Below, piece after piece: positions 9,029 through 17,601 of a stretch of DNA of 28,519 bases. Under the pieces are notes generated by a model, which worked only from the letters and a program-made list of their open reading frames with translations, had not been told where the DNA came from and did not search any database. Both the position numbers and the translations under genes were made by a program. The stretch comes from Candidatus Hydrogenedentes bacterium UBA2224 (GTDB taxonomy: Bacteria; Hydrogenedentota; Hydrogenedentia; Hydrogenedentales; SLHB01): the NCBI GenBank assembly GCA_002348185.1, contig DDYW01000167.1, positions 1-28,519 of the forward strand, in the 5' to 3' direction. Position 1 is the stretch's first letter; each line of letters opens with the position of its first letter.

Positions 9029-10020
9029 ACACCCAAACCACTTCGTCTTCGAAGCGCAGTGCCGCCCGGACCGCTCTGGAGACCGCCGGCATCTATGCGG
9101 TCGCCGCGACCCTGCTCGTCGCGGGCGTCCTGGCGTCCCCCGACTTTCTTACCGCGGAGAACCTGCTGAGCATCTTGAGCGGCGTCGCCCTCCTGGGGAT
9201 GGTGGCCTGCGGCATGGCGTTTATCACGTACTCGGGCAATATGGCCGACCTGTCCCTTCCTACCACGATGGCTTTTTCGGGCATCATCGCGGTGGCATCG
9301 CTGTCCCTGGGCATCGTCCCCGCGCTCCTGCTCGGCGTGCTCGCGGGCCTGGCCATCGGCGCCATGAACGGCCTCGTCGTCGGCAAGCTGAACGCCAACC
9401 CCATCCTCTGGACCCTCGCCGTCGCCTTCTTCATGGAAGGCTTTATGCGGTTCACCTGGAGCAACAATCAGCTCTATCCGGAAATCGAACCGGGCACACC
9501 CGGCGCCGCATTCATCGGGATTTTCCGATTGCGGACCGGGCCGGTGCCCCTCATCGTCCTCGTTATGCTCGCCCTCTTCGCAGTGGCGCATCTCGTCATG
9601 ACCAGGACCCGGTTCGGACGCGAGAGCCGTCTTGTCGGGTCATCCCGCGCGGCAGCCAGAAGCTCCGGCATCCGGGTTTCCCGGGTGGTGTTCTTCAACT
9701 TCCTGGCCGCCGCGTTCGCCGCGTCCGTAGCCGGGATTTTCCTCACCTCCATGAACAAGCTCGGCGTCTTCTATCTGGGCCAGGGATACGACTTCAAGGC
9801 GGTGACGGCGGTCGTGATTGGCGGCGTCATGCTCAGCGGCGGGCGCGGCCATATCCCGGGCGTCTTCGGAGGCGTGCTGGTCATCGGCCTGTTGACCAAT
9901 ATCATGACCTTCCTGGGAATCACGGCGTTTCGCCAGAATATCGTGACGGGGCTGGTGTTTATCGCAGTCGTCGGCTTCCAGCAGTACCAGCTGCGCGCCC
10001 GGGGCAAAGACTATGCGTAA
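9025..10020 (+). CDS. CUT2-type sugar ABC transporter permease (RbsC-like)
   Basis: The product has 331 residues with a series of hydrophobic segments from about residue 25 to 320, typical of the branched-chain/ribose permease family (BPD_transp_2). Family-like stretches include LSGVALLGMVACGMAFI near the N-terminus and AVTAVVIGGVMLSGGRGHIPG near the C-terminus. The GTG start overlaps the stop of the ATPase gene in a GTGA arrangement, which suggests translational coupling. The next gene starts eight bases before this one ends. It would form one half of the membrane channel of the importer, paired with the permease half encoded at 10013. Confidence 0.93.
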   Translation: MNTQTTSSSKRSAARTALETAGIYAVAATLLVAGVLASPDFLTAENLLSILSGVALLGMVACGMAFITYSGNMADLSLPTTMAFSGIIAVASLSLGIVPALLLGVLAGLAIGAMNGLVVGKLNANPILWTLAVAFFMEGFMRFTWSNNQLYPEIEPGTPGAAFIGIFRLRTGPVPLIVLVMLALFAVAHLVMTRTRFGRESRLVGSSRAAARSSGIRVSRVVFFNFLAAAFAASVAGIFLTSMNKLGVFYLGQGYDFKAVTAVVIGGVMLSGGRGHIPGVFGGVLVIGLLTNIMTFLGITAFRQNIVTGLVFIAVVGFQQYQLRARGKDYA

Positions 10021-12328
10021 TTCAAACCGCACAGTCCGAATTCCCCAAAATGCACTCCGAAAAATCCCGCGATTCGTCAACGAGCACCGCGCGCTGCTGA
10101 TGCTGGCCGCGCTTTTCGCATACCTCAGCCTCTTCGCGCCGAATTTCCTCTCACTTCACAACGTGTCCACCATCCTGAAGGGGGCCAGTCTCAACGCGAC
10201 GGTGGCGCTCGGGTTCACGATCATTCTGATCCTGGGCCAGCTCGACCTGTCCATCGGCGCGGTCGTCATGCTCTCCGGCATGCTCACGATCGGGCTGCAG
10301 CCGTCATGCGGCTGGGCAGGCGGGTTCGCGCTCGCCCTTGGCGCCGGTCTGCTGACGGGTCTGTTTAACGGCCTGCTGGTCGTCAAGGCCCGCATCAACT
10401 CGTTTATCGTCACTCTCGGCACGATGACCATCGTTATGGGGTTGATGCATCTGTACAGCGACGGCGGCTCGAAATCCATCGACGATTTCCGGTTTGCGGA
10501 CTGGCTCGTGGCGCCACTCGTCCTGTTTCTGCCCCCGCTCGCCCTCATCCCCGCCCTGCTGGTGGCTCTCTTTTCCGTCTTCCTCAACCGCACCCGCTGG
10601 GGCCGGGTCTTCTTTCTGGTGGGCGCCAATCCCGAGGGCGCCTGGCTCGCCGGACTTCACCGCGACCGCTACCTCATCACCGGCTTCTGCCTGTGCAGCC
10701 TCATGGCCGCCGCAGGCGGCGCCCTGTTCGCGGCAAGCCTCAGTTCAATGACCGCCGCCGCCGTACTCGGAACCCGCACCCTCATGACCGTCCTGGCTGC
10801 CGTGATCATCGGCGGCACCCTCATGACCGGCGGAAAGGGCAGCGTCCTCAAAAGCTATTTCGCCGTGCTGATGCTGACGACCCTCTTCAACGGCATCGGA
10901 TGTTACGGATGGGGGTTCGAGGTCCAGATCTTCGTGAATGGTCTGATCCTCGCCCTGGTCGTGCTGTATGAAGCCTATGCCATCCACCAGCACGAACTCC
11001 TCAAAGGCCAGCGCCCGGATTTGCTCAGAGAAGTCCGCGAAGGTACCGTATTCAGCGCCTGCGCCTCCCCGGAAACCGCCGAAGGAGAATCGAATATGCA
11101 GAACAGGGACCGTTTCCCCATGGTTTGCCTCACGCTCACCGCGCTCGTGGCCATTGCGGCGATCACGGCCATGTATTTCAAATTCGCGTCGCTTCCCGTA
11201 CAGATTATCGCCCCCGACGGCGCCACAACCGCGTACCGCGGCCTGCCCGAGGCCGCGCACCGCCTCGACGTCTTCGCGCTTCGCGGCACCGACGGACAAC
11301 CCTACCTGTTTCCACCCACGGACGACCCCGTCGTGATACCGGAGCGCCCGGAAGACCCGAAGCGCCTCCCCGAAACCGACAGAGGCCACTGGTGGGACAT
11401 TGAATTCGCAGGATGGCGGGTCGAAAAAGCGCCGATGCCCGCATCGCCAGGAGACGGCCCCGCCGGCAAGCGCGTCATCCTGCTCAAAGCGGGCGATCAC
11501 CCCTACTGGACCGCCTATGTGCGCGGATTTCACGTGATCGCCGAGGCGTACGGCATGCAGACCAAGGTGTTCAACAGCAACTGGAACGTCGACCTCCAGG
11601 CGCAGCAGACAGACCAGGCCATCAACGAACATCCGGACTTGATCATCTTCGCCCCGGTAGACGCCACGGCCTGCACCCCGCTCCTCCGCAGAATCCACAG
11701 CGCCGGCATCCCGTGCGTCACATCAAACACCATCCCGTGCGACGAGGCCATGAGGTATTGCCTGGCCTGGACCGGCCCCGACGACTGGGGCCAGTTCCGC
11801 ATGCTCGCCCGTTCCTTTGCCGACGCGCTGGGCAAGAGCGGCGGCTACGCCATCGTGCGCCACATGCCCGGCAGCTCGTGTTTCTTCTCCCGAACGTACG
11901 CGCCCATCACCGAACTCCACGACTACGCGCCCGAAATGAAACTCCTGGCCATGGACACGGCCAACCTCGAAGCCGATGCGTCCCTGCAACTGGTGTCGGC
12001 CTGGATTACCAAGTTCGGTGATCAATTGAAGGGACTCATTCTGGCCGACGACGGGTTCGAGCTGACTGGAACGCTGGAAGCGGTCAAGAAAGCGGGACGA
12101 AGCGACATTGTCATCGTCGCGGCCGGAAACAGCAAGACCGGCATGGACTCGGTCGCGGCCGGGGAAACCCTCGCGCTCACCTGCCAGTCGGCCGAGGGAG
12201 ACGGCGCGCTCGCGGTGCATACCGCCGCACGGTGGTTTCAGGGAGAGCCGATTCCCCCCGTGACCTATCTGCCCAAACACATCATCATCCGGGAAAATGT
12301 CGACGGGTTCATGCCCGCCCAATGGTAA
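10013..12328 (+). CDS. Permease fused in frame to sugar-binding protein
   Basis: One open frame of 771 residues holds two parts that are normally separate genes. Residues 1 to about 345 are a second RbsC-like permease (GFTIILILGQLDLSIGAVV; VLAAVIIGGTLMTGGKGSV). Residues 362-771 begin with a membrane segment (VCLTLTALVAIAAITAMYF) and continue as a periplasmic sugar-binding domain of the Peripla_BP_4 type (KRVILLKAGDHPYWTAYVRG; HPDLIIFAPVDATACTPLL). The extra membrane helix would carry the binding domain from a cytoplasmic permease C-terminus to the outside, so the fusion is topologically sensible. A strong internal ribosome site, AAGGAG at 11082-11087, stands eight bases before ATG 11096. A separate, membrane-anchored binding protein could therefore be made as well or instead. 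No other binding-protein gene occurs in the operon. Confidence 0.88.
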   Translation: MRNSNRTVRIPQNALRKIPRFVNEHRALLMLAALFAYLSLFAPNFLSLHNVSTILKGASLNATVALGFTIILILGQLDLSIGAVVMLSGMLTIGLQPSCGWAGGFALALGAGLLTGLFNGLLVVKARINSFIVTLGTMTIVMGLMHLYSDGGSKSIDDFRFADWLVAPLVLFLPPLALIPALLVALFSVFLNRTRWGRVFFLVGANPEGAWLAGLHRDRYLITGFCLCSLMAAAGGALFAASLSSMTAAAVLGTRTLMTVLAAVIIGGTLMTGGKGSVLKSYFAVLMLTTLFNGIGCYGWGFEVQIFVNGLILALVVLYEAYAIHQHELLKGQRPDLLREVREGTVFSACASPETAEGESNMQNRDRFPMVCLTLTALVAIAAITAMYFKFASLPVQIIAPDGATTAYRGLPEAAHRLDVFALRGTDGQPYLFPPTDDPVVIPERPEDPKRLPETDRGHWWDIEFAGWRVEKAPMPASPGDGPAGKRVILLKAGDHPYWTAYVRGFHVIAEAYGMQTKVFNSNWNVDLQAQQTDQAINEHPDLIIFAPVDATACTPLLRRIHSAGIPCVTSNTIPCDEAMRYCLAWTGPDDWGQFRMLARSFADALGKSGGYAIVRHMPGSSCFFSRTYAPITELHDYAPEMKLLAMDTANLEADASLQLVSAWITKFGDQLKGLILADDGFELTGTLEAVKKAGRSDIVIVAAGNSKTGMDSVAAGETLALTCQSAEGDGALAVHTAARWFQGEPIPPVTYLPKHIIIRENVDGFMPAQW
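11082..11098 (+). promoter_or_regulatory. Internal ribosome binding site and start codon
   Basis: AAGGAG at 11082-11087, eight bases and then ATG at 11096, in the same frame as the permease. This would give a protein of 410 residues beginning MQNRDRFPMVCLTL, a normal anchored binding protein. It is one of the best ribosome sites in the window, which argues that the binding protein is also, or mainly, translated separately. Confidence 0.6.
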
Positions 12329-12385
12329 TCGAGCACAGACGCGGTCGCTGAGTGTAACCGGCACTCCGCACCAGGGAGCCAGGAA

Positions 12386-13681
12386 ATGCTGCACGATCCA
12401 AGCCACTACGAACCGCCCGCAGTCATCGAGGAAATCCGCCTGCATCCCCGCGACAAGGCCGTCCTGCGCGCTCTGGCAGGCGATGTCGCGGAGATCGCCG
12501 CCCTCCCCGTGCACCAGGAAAAGGCGGCGCTCTGGCGCAGATTGAACGACCTCGACAGCGTCCGCCCCATGGTATGGGTCAATGAGATCTGCTGGAACGA
12601 GATGAACGTTGACGATGAGCTCACGCTGCGCACGCAGCATCCCTGGGCACAGGACCAGGAACGCGCCCTCCGGCGGCTCCTCTATCAGTGGCGCCACCTT
12701 CCCGGCGACATGATCGTCGACGACTTCTTGACCTGCCCCCTCGCCATTCACAGCACCGATTTCGGCATCATCGAAGATGTGGACACCATCAAAATGGACA
12801 AGACGAGCGACATCTGCTCGCGCCATTTCAAAATCCTCATCAAAGAGCCCGAAGACATTCAGAAGATCCGCATGCCCGTCGTCACCCACGACGAGAAGGC
12901 CACCGAAATCCGCTATCAGGCCATGTGCGAGGTCTATGACGGCATCCTGCCCGTCAGGAAATCCGGCCAGACCCACATCTGGTTCACGCCGTGGGACTAC
13001 CTCATCCGATGGTGGGGGGTTCAGGAGGCCATGCTCGACATCATCGCACGCCCGGATATGGTGCACGCCGCCGTCGACCGCATGGTCGACGCCTGGATGG
13101 CCGAGCTGGATCAGTTCGTCGAGCAGAACCTGCTCTCTCTCGACTGCAACAATACCCGCGTCGGCTCAGGAGGATACGGGTACGTGAGCGCCTTGCCAGG
13201 ACGCGACTTCGAGCCAACTCACCTGAAGCCGCACAACATGTGGGGCTGTTCGAACGCCCAGATCTTCTCCGACGTCTCGCCTGACATGCACTGGGCCTTT
13301 GCGCTCGAACACGACCTGCGCTGGCTCCAACGCTGGGGCCTGACCTACTATGGATGCTGCGAACCGCTCGACGGCAAGATGGACATGCTCCGGCGCATCC
13401 CCAACCTGCGCAAGATCTCCGTCAGCCCCTGGTGCAAACCGGAACGGGCCGTCCACGAGATCGGCAGGGACTATGTCATCAGCCACAAACCCAATCCCGC
13501 CATCCTCGCCGAATCCCAGTGGGATCCCGTTCAGGCGCGAAGGAACATCCGCGCCTTTCTCGACGCGGCCGGGGGGCAATGCCACGTCGAATTCATCATG
13601 AAAGACATCTCCACCGTGCGCTATCATCCTCAGCGATTGTGGGATTGGACCGCGATCGCCATGGAAGAGGCGGAACGCTAA
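12386..13681 (+). CDS. Uroporphyrinogen decarboxylase (URO-D) superfamily protein
   Basis: The product has 431 residues. The ATG at 12386 follows CAGGGAG/CAGGAA. The C-terminal half has the pattern of URO-D/MtaA/CmuA-like proteins: a repeated DIIARPDMVHAAVDRMVDA helix, HWAFALEHDLRWLQRWGLTYY, then YYGCCEPLDGKMDML and KISVSPWCKPE. Cysteines C324, C325 and C350 lie where corrinoid methyltransferases of this superfamily hold a metal. The usual His-X-Cys motif is not evident, so the chemistry is unknown. It is unlikely to be a true HemE, because the N-terminal substrate-binding signature is absent and the gene sits 57 bp after a sugar importer. The position suggests a role in metabolism of the imported compound, perhaps demethylation or another one-carbon step; that is inference. 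Confidence 0.8.
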   Translation: MLHDPSHYEPPAVIEEIRLHPRDKAVLRALAGDVAEIAALPVHQEKAALWRRLNDLDSVRPMVWVNEICWNEMNVDDELTLRTQHPWAQDQERALRRLLYQWRHLPGDMIVDDFLTCPLAIHSTDFGIIEDVDTIKMDKTSDICSRHFKILIKEPEDIQKIRMPVVTHDEKATEIRYQAMCEVYDGILPVRKSGQTHIWFTPWDYLIRWWGVQEAMLDIIARPDMVHAAVDRMVDAWMAELDQFVEQNLLSLDCNNTRVGSGGYGYVSALPGRDFEPTHLKPHNMWGCSNAQIFSDVSPDMHWAFALEHDLRWLQRWGLTYYGCCEPLDGKMDMLRRIPNLRKISVSPWCKPERAVHEIGRDYVISHKPNPAILAESQWDPVQARRNIRAFLDAAGGQCHVEFIMKDISTVRYHPQRLWDWTAIAMEEAER

Positions 13682-13708
13682 CCGGGCGGCACCGGACCTG
13701 CGCGGACC

Positions 13709-14377
13709 TCAGGGAAGCAGCGTCAGCTTGATGTTCCGGAACTGGATGGGGCCGCCTTCGCTCTGCAGGCCAATGTACCCCTTCGCGGGAACCTGCATGC
13801 CCGTCGCCTTGTTCTGAAGCTGGCCGTTCACAACCACTTCAAGCGTGTCGCCTGTGCAGGTGATCTCGTATGTGTTCCATTCCCCCGGTTTCTTTTCGCT
13901 GCTCGGATTCTGACGCGGCGCGACCCGGAAAAACTCGCCGACAGGACGGGTGTTCTCACTGAAATCACAGCCCATGCCCACCACGTCCCCGGCCTGTTCA
14001 TGTTTCAACTGCGCTTCCATGCTCAACGGCCAGACCTTGTCTTCCCCGCTGATGCGCACGAGCACACCGCTGTTGGTGGGCTCGCCGGGCCACCGCCACT
14101 CCACGACGAGCTTGAAATTCCCGTACTCCTGCTTCGTGCGCAGGTATCCGAACGGCTCGCCTTTGCACCAGATCGCGCCGTCGCGAACTTCCCACACGGT
14201 CTTCGGGTCAACGTCCGGATCCTTCAAGTACATGTGCCAGCCATCAAAATCCTTCCCGTTGAACAGATCAACGGTCGGACCGGCCACCGCGTCCGCCGCC
14301 TGCTCCGCATTTCCGTTGGCCAGACACCCGAGTACAACGCAACCTGAAACCATCGCAAACACGACCATGCGTTTCAT
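13709..14377 (-). CDS. DUF1080 lipoprotein (3-keto-disaccharide hydrolase family)
   Basis: The product has 222 residues. The ATG at 14377 is preferred over 14398 because GGGGAG lies seven to eight bases upstream and the signal sequence MKRMVVFAMVSGCVVLGC begins there. VLGC with Cys18 is a plausible lipobox. The mature part starts with the family hallmark DLFNGKDFDGWHMY and continues with WEVRDGAIWCKG, FKLVVEWRWPGEPTNSGVL, GEWNTYEITCTGDTLEVVVNG and GYIGLQSEGGPIQFRNI. This is the concanavalin-like beta-sandwich of PF06439, some members of which cleave 3-keto-glycosides. It is convergent with the URO-D gene (27 bp apart). A Gfo/Idh/MocA oxidoreductase with a Tat signal is encoded about 6 kb away and could make the 3-keto substrate; that link is inference. 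Confidence 0.9.
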   Translation of the reverse strand: MKRMVVFAMVSGCVVLGCLANGNAEQAADAVAGPTVDLFNGKDFDGWHMYLKDPDVDPKTVWEVRDGAIWCKGEPFGYLRTKQEYGNFKLVVEWRWPGEPTNSGVLVRISGEDKVWPLSMEAQLKHEQAGDVVGMGCDFSENTRPVGEFFRVAPRQNPSSEKKPGEWNTYEITCTGDTLEVVVNGQLQNKATGMQVPAKGYIGLQSEGGPIQFRNIKLTLLP

Positions 14378-14682
14378 GAGCAGTCTCCCCTGTGGCACAT
14401 TGCGTTGTCTGATCCCCAGCCGTAGTGATTGCCGGGAACCGCGCCGCCAAACAGCATAACCCCGAATCCTCCCGGCTTCAAACGCCGCGCAGGCGGCTGG
14501 ACTCTCTGGCCCAAGTGTCCCCGTCCATCCCGTCCATCCCGTCCGTCCCGTCCGTCCCGTCCGTCCCGTCCATTTCGTCCATACTGTCCATACTGTCCGC
14601 CGTCCCGCGGGTTCATCTCGATTGTTTCGCGAACGGTCTCTTCGGTACCATCGGGCTCACCGACTCGGAGGAGGGCATGGCG
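14378..14682. promoter_or_regulatory. Divergent intergenic region with repeat array
   Basis: This stretch of 305 bp separates the divergent DUF1080 and GH2-like genes. It contains the eight-unit 9-bp array at 14525-14596 and, near its right end, GGAGGAGGG at 14667-14675, the ribosome site for ATG 14683. I cannot identify a convincing promoter for either direction. Confidence 0.4.
14525..14596. repeat. 9-bp tandem repeat array, eight units
   Basis: Eight consecutive in-phase units run CCATCCCGT twice, CCGTCCCGT three times, CCATTTCGT once and CCATACTGT twice. There are no spacers, so this is a minisatellite-like array and not a CRISPR. The plus strand is C-rich, as in the arrays at 1-20 and 7214-7258. 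Translated on either strand it gives low-complexity peptide, which explains the false N-terminal extension of the downstream open frame. Confidence 0.93.
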
Positions 14683-17445
14683 ATGATTCGAGGACTCATT
14701 CTACGCATGGGATTGTTGGTCCTGGCGCTATACCCGGGAATGCTGGCGGCCGCCGGGGAGAACACGCCCGGCCTCGCGACACAGTGGCGCTACCCCTGGC
14801 CGCGGGACAACCAGATTGTCCTCGATGGCGTGTGGAGCGTGGCCTGGACGGCTCCGGACGCCGCAACCACCCTGCCTGAAGGACTGGATGCGCTTGACTG
14901 GTTTGAAGCGGAACTGCCCGCCGAAGCGCACTGGGCGCTCTACCGCGCGGGCAAGGCGCCGCACCCCTACGTGGGACAGAACGCCGCGGCGATGCGCTGG
15001 GTCGAGGAAAAATCCTGGTGGTACCGGAAACGGTTTCACGTTCCGCCGGACTTTCGCGCCGAGCACATCCGCCTGTGCGCGGAAGGTACGGACTACTACG
15101 GCCACTACTGGCTGAACGGCGTCTATCTCGGGCGAGGCGAAGGCGCGTTCGGCAACACCCGGTTCATTGTGCAAAACCTCCGGTTCGGTGAAGAGAACGA
15201 GATCGTCGTGCGCGTGGACTGCGCCGGCTACAAGCTGGGAAAAGAGGGCGGCGCGGCCCCGGCGTCCCTCGTCAAATCCGAGTTGTGGTCGGGCTGGAAA
15301 CTGGGCGCCTACGACATGAACACCGTAGGGCTGTGGCAACCTCTCCGGCTGCTTTCGAACAATTTTCCGTGCCTCGATCGCCCGTTTGTGCGCACGACCG
15401 GACTCGGCGACGACGCGGCCCGCATACGCGCGACGGTCGAGCTTCACACCGTGCGCGAGGGTGAGGCCGCCTGCGATGTGACGGTCGTGGTGTCGGAGGA
15501 CGGCGCCCCGGTCGAAGCAGCCACACACACCGTGTCCGTGACGCCCCGCCCGGGCCTGAATCTGGTGGACCTCGACCTCGACATTCCCCATCCACGGCTG
15601 TGGTGGCCGGTGGGCATGGGTGAACAGCCGATGTACCAGGCGGAACTGCTCCTGCGCCGGGGTGAAACGGTGCTTGACCGGCTCGTCGTACGCTTCGGCA
15701 TCCGCACCATCGAACGGAAACAGGTAACGCCGGTACGCCATGACTACCCGGACAACGGCTGGGTGTTTCACGTCAACCACCGTCCTTTCTTCGTCAAGGG
15801 GATGAACTGGATGCCCATCGATGCCCTCGCGGACGTGCGTCCCGAGCAATACGAATGGGCGCTTTCCATGGCACGCGATGCGGGCATTCAGATGATCCGG
15901 ATCTGGGGCGGCGGAATCATCGAACCGGATGTCTTTTATGAGTACTGCGACCGGTTCGGCATCCTGGTCTGGCAGGACTTTCCCCTCACCTGTGGATGGC
16001 GCGCGGCCGGGGTGAATCGCGAAGTGTGGAAAAACACCGTTCAATGGGCCATTTTCCGGCTGCGCAACCATCCCTCGCTCGCGTTCTGGTGCGGAGGAAA
16101 CGAGTTTCCTCCGGACCATGAGGCGAACGCGGACCTGGTGGGCATCTGCCGCAGATACACGCGGATCCTGGATGGTACCCGCCCCTTCATGGCGGCCTCG
16201 CCCGACGAGGGCGACATCCATGGATACCCCCAGTGGGATGCGTCGTGGGGCTGGCACAGCGAGCTCACCAGCGCGCCGTTCATCAGCGAATGGGGCAGCC
16301 ACGGGATGCCGTCGTATCAGGCCTACACCGAAATGGTCCGGGAGGAGGAACTGAAAGCCCCCATCGGGCCGGTCCTCTTAAAGATGGACGAGAAACTCAT
16401 GGCGGAACAGTTTCCCGACATCACCTATCACTGGGTGGAATTCCTGCCCAGCCGCTTGCCCCAGATGTTGTCGCGGGGTTCCGCATTCGACAATCTCGCC
16501 CAGGCAGACCTCGAACGCTTCACCGAGGCCGTTGCCGCAGGGGCAGGCGAATTCTACAAGATCTCCGCCGAGGCCGCCCGTCACGCCTATCCCGCCAATG
16601 GGGGGCTGCTCTTCTGGGTCTGGAAACGCCCCTGGCCCGTGGTGGCCATTCAACTCGTGGACGGTTTCGGCCAGCCCTCCCAGATCTATTACGACGTGAA
16701 GCGCGCGTATTCCAGCCCGTGGCCCTGTCTGGAGCCGCCGCACCTCAACTACGTCGCGGGGGAACCGGTCGCGATGCCGGTGCATGTCTTGACGGACCGC
16801 CCGCTCGACGCCGGCCTGCGCGTGAACGCCCGCCTCGTGGGAAGCGATCTGACGACGCGCCACGAATGGAGCAATCTGCCGGTTGAGGCGAAACCGGCTG
16901 GCGGCCCCGGCTCGTTGGCCGAAGCCTTGGCCGGGCCGGAGCTGGCGTTCGTCGTTCCGGACGACGCGGCGCGGGCATTCTTCTTCGTCGTGCTCGAATT
17001 GACAGACGCGTCAGATACCCTGCTTGCCAGAAACGTATACACCTTCCGGTGTCCGCCCCAGCTCGAGGATGCGTCATTCCGGGCCACGTACCGCGAAAAA
17101 CCGGCCCCGGGCCTGATGCTTGCCGAGGGCCCCTGGATGCGGCCGCAGGTGGCCCCGTTCGACACGCATTTGTCGGTGGCGCTGTTGCGCTCGGAACGGG
17201 AATCGGATGTGCGGGCCACCCTCGAAGCGGAGGTGTGCAATACCGGCGACCGGCCGGCAGTCATGACCCGCATTCATGTTCCGGGGGACCTTCGCTACGT
17301 GGCCGACGACGCCGGATTCTGGCTCGAGCCGGGCGAACGACGGAAGGTCCGTCTTCGCATTCGCATCCCCGAGGGCGGGACCGACACGCCGTTCACCGCC
17401 GTCGCCCGGGCCTGGAATGCCCCCGACGCTGTTGCGCAGCCGTAG
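14683..17445 (+). CDS. Secreted GH2-family beta-mannosidase-like glycoside hydrolase
   Basis: The product has 920 residues. ATG 14683 has ideal spacing (seven bases) from GGAGGAGGG; ATG 14677 in the same frame is too close. A signal peptide follows (MIRGLILRMGLLVLALYPGM). The N-terminal jelly-roll has WWYRKRFHVP and YYGHYWLNGVYLGRGEGAF, followed by immunoglobulin-like and TIM-barrel domains. The barrel shows MIRIWGGGIIEPDVFYEYCD and GILVWQDFPLTCG, typical of GH2 mannosidases and exo-glucosaminidases. The expected acid/base is E474 in FWCGGNEF and the nucleophile E536 in ISEWGSHGMPS. Length is close to the family norm, with beta-sandwich domains at the C-terminus. It should trim terminal beta-linked mannose or a similar sugar outside the cytoplasm; the exact substrate is not readable. 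Confidence 0.9.
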   Translation: MIRGLILRMGLLVLALYPGMLAAAGENTPGLATQWRYPWPRDNQIVLDGVWSVAWTAPDAATTLPEGLDALDWFEAELPAEAHWALYRAGKAPHPYVGQNAAAMRWVEEKSWWYRKRFHVPPDFRAEHIRLCAEGTDYYGHYWLNGVYLGRGEGAFGNTRFIVQNLRFGEENEIVVRVDCAGYKLGKEGGAAPASLVKSELWSGWKLGAYDMNTVGLWQPLRLLSNNFPCLDRPFVRTTGLGDDAARIRATVELHTVREGEAACDVTVVVSEDGAPVEAATHTVSVTPRPGLNLVDLDLDIPHPRLWWPVGMGEQPMYQAELLLRRGETVLDRLVVRFGIRTIERKQVTPVRHDYPDNGWVFHVNHRPFFVKGMNWMPIDALADVRPEQYEWALSMARDAGIQMIRIWGGGIIEPDVFYEYCDRFGILVWQDFPLTCGWRAAGVNREVWKNTVQWAIFRLRNHPSLAFWCGGNEFPPDHEANADLVGICRRYTRILDGTRPFMAASPDEGDIHGYPQWDASWGWHSELTSAPFISEWGSHGMPSYQAYTEMVREEELKAPIGPVLLKMDEKLMAEQFPDITYHWVEFLPSRLPQMLSRGSAFDNLAQADLERFTEAVAAGAGEFYKISAEAARHAYPANGGLLFWVWKRPWPVVAIQLVDGFGQPSQIYYDVKRAYSSPWPCLEPPHLNYVAGEPVAMPVHVLTDRPLDAGLRVNARLVGSDLTTRHEWSNLPVEAKPAGGPGSLAEALAGPELAFVVPDDAARAFFFVVLELTDASDTLLARNVYTFRCPPQLEDASFRATYREKPAPGLMLAEGPWMRPQVAPFDTHLSVALLRSERESDVRATLEAEVCNTGDRPAVMTRIHVPGDLRYVADDAGFWLEPGERRKVRLRIRIPEGGTDTPFTAVARAWNAPDAVAQP

Positions 17446-17601
17446 ACCGGGAACCCGGAGCCCGGCGCCCCATGTTGCAACGCCTTCACGGGCCGGGCCA
17501 TAATCGCCGCACCGGTCCTGCCTGCGGCGCAAGACAAACACGCAATCGCGTACAAACGCCGGATTACCGCATGCGGGTCCGGCTCCAGAGGAGTTCATAT
17601 C

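Noticed and set aside
10745..13066. Minus-strand open frames (10745-11698 and 11723-13066)
   Set aside because: They are antisense to the permease/binding-protein fusion and the URO-D gene and show no independent motifs.
14525..14596. Possible CRISPR array
   Set aside because: The units are 9 bp with no unique spacers and no cas genes nearby. It is a simple tandem repeat.
14425..14682. N-terminal extension of the GH2 frame with Ser-Ile-Pro repeats
   Set aside because: The extension is a translation of the 9-bp repeat array. A perfect ribosome site and a signal peptide mark ATG 14683 as the start.
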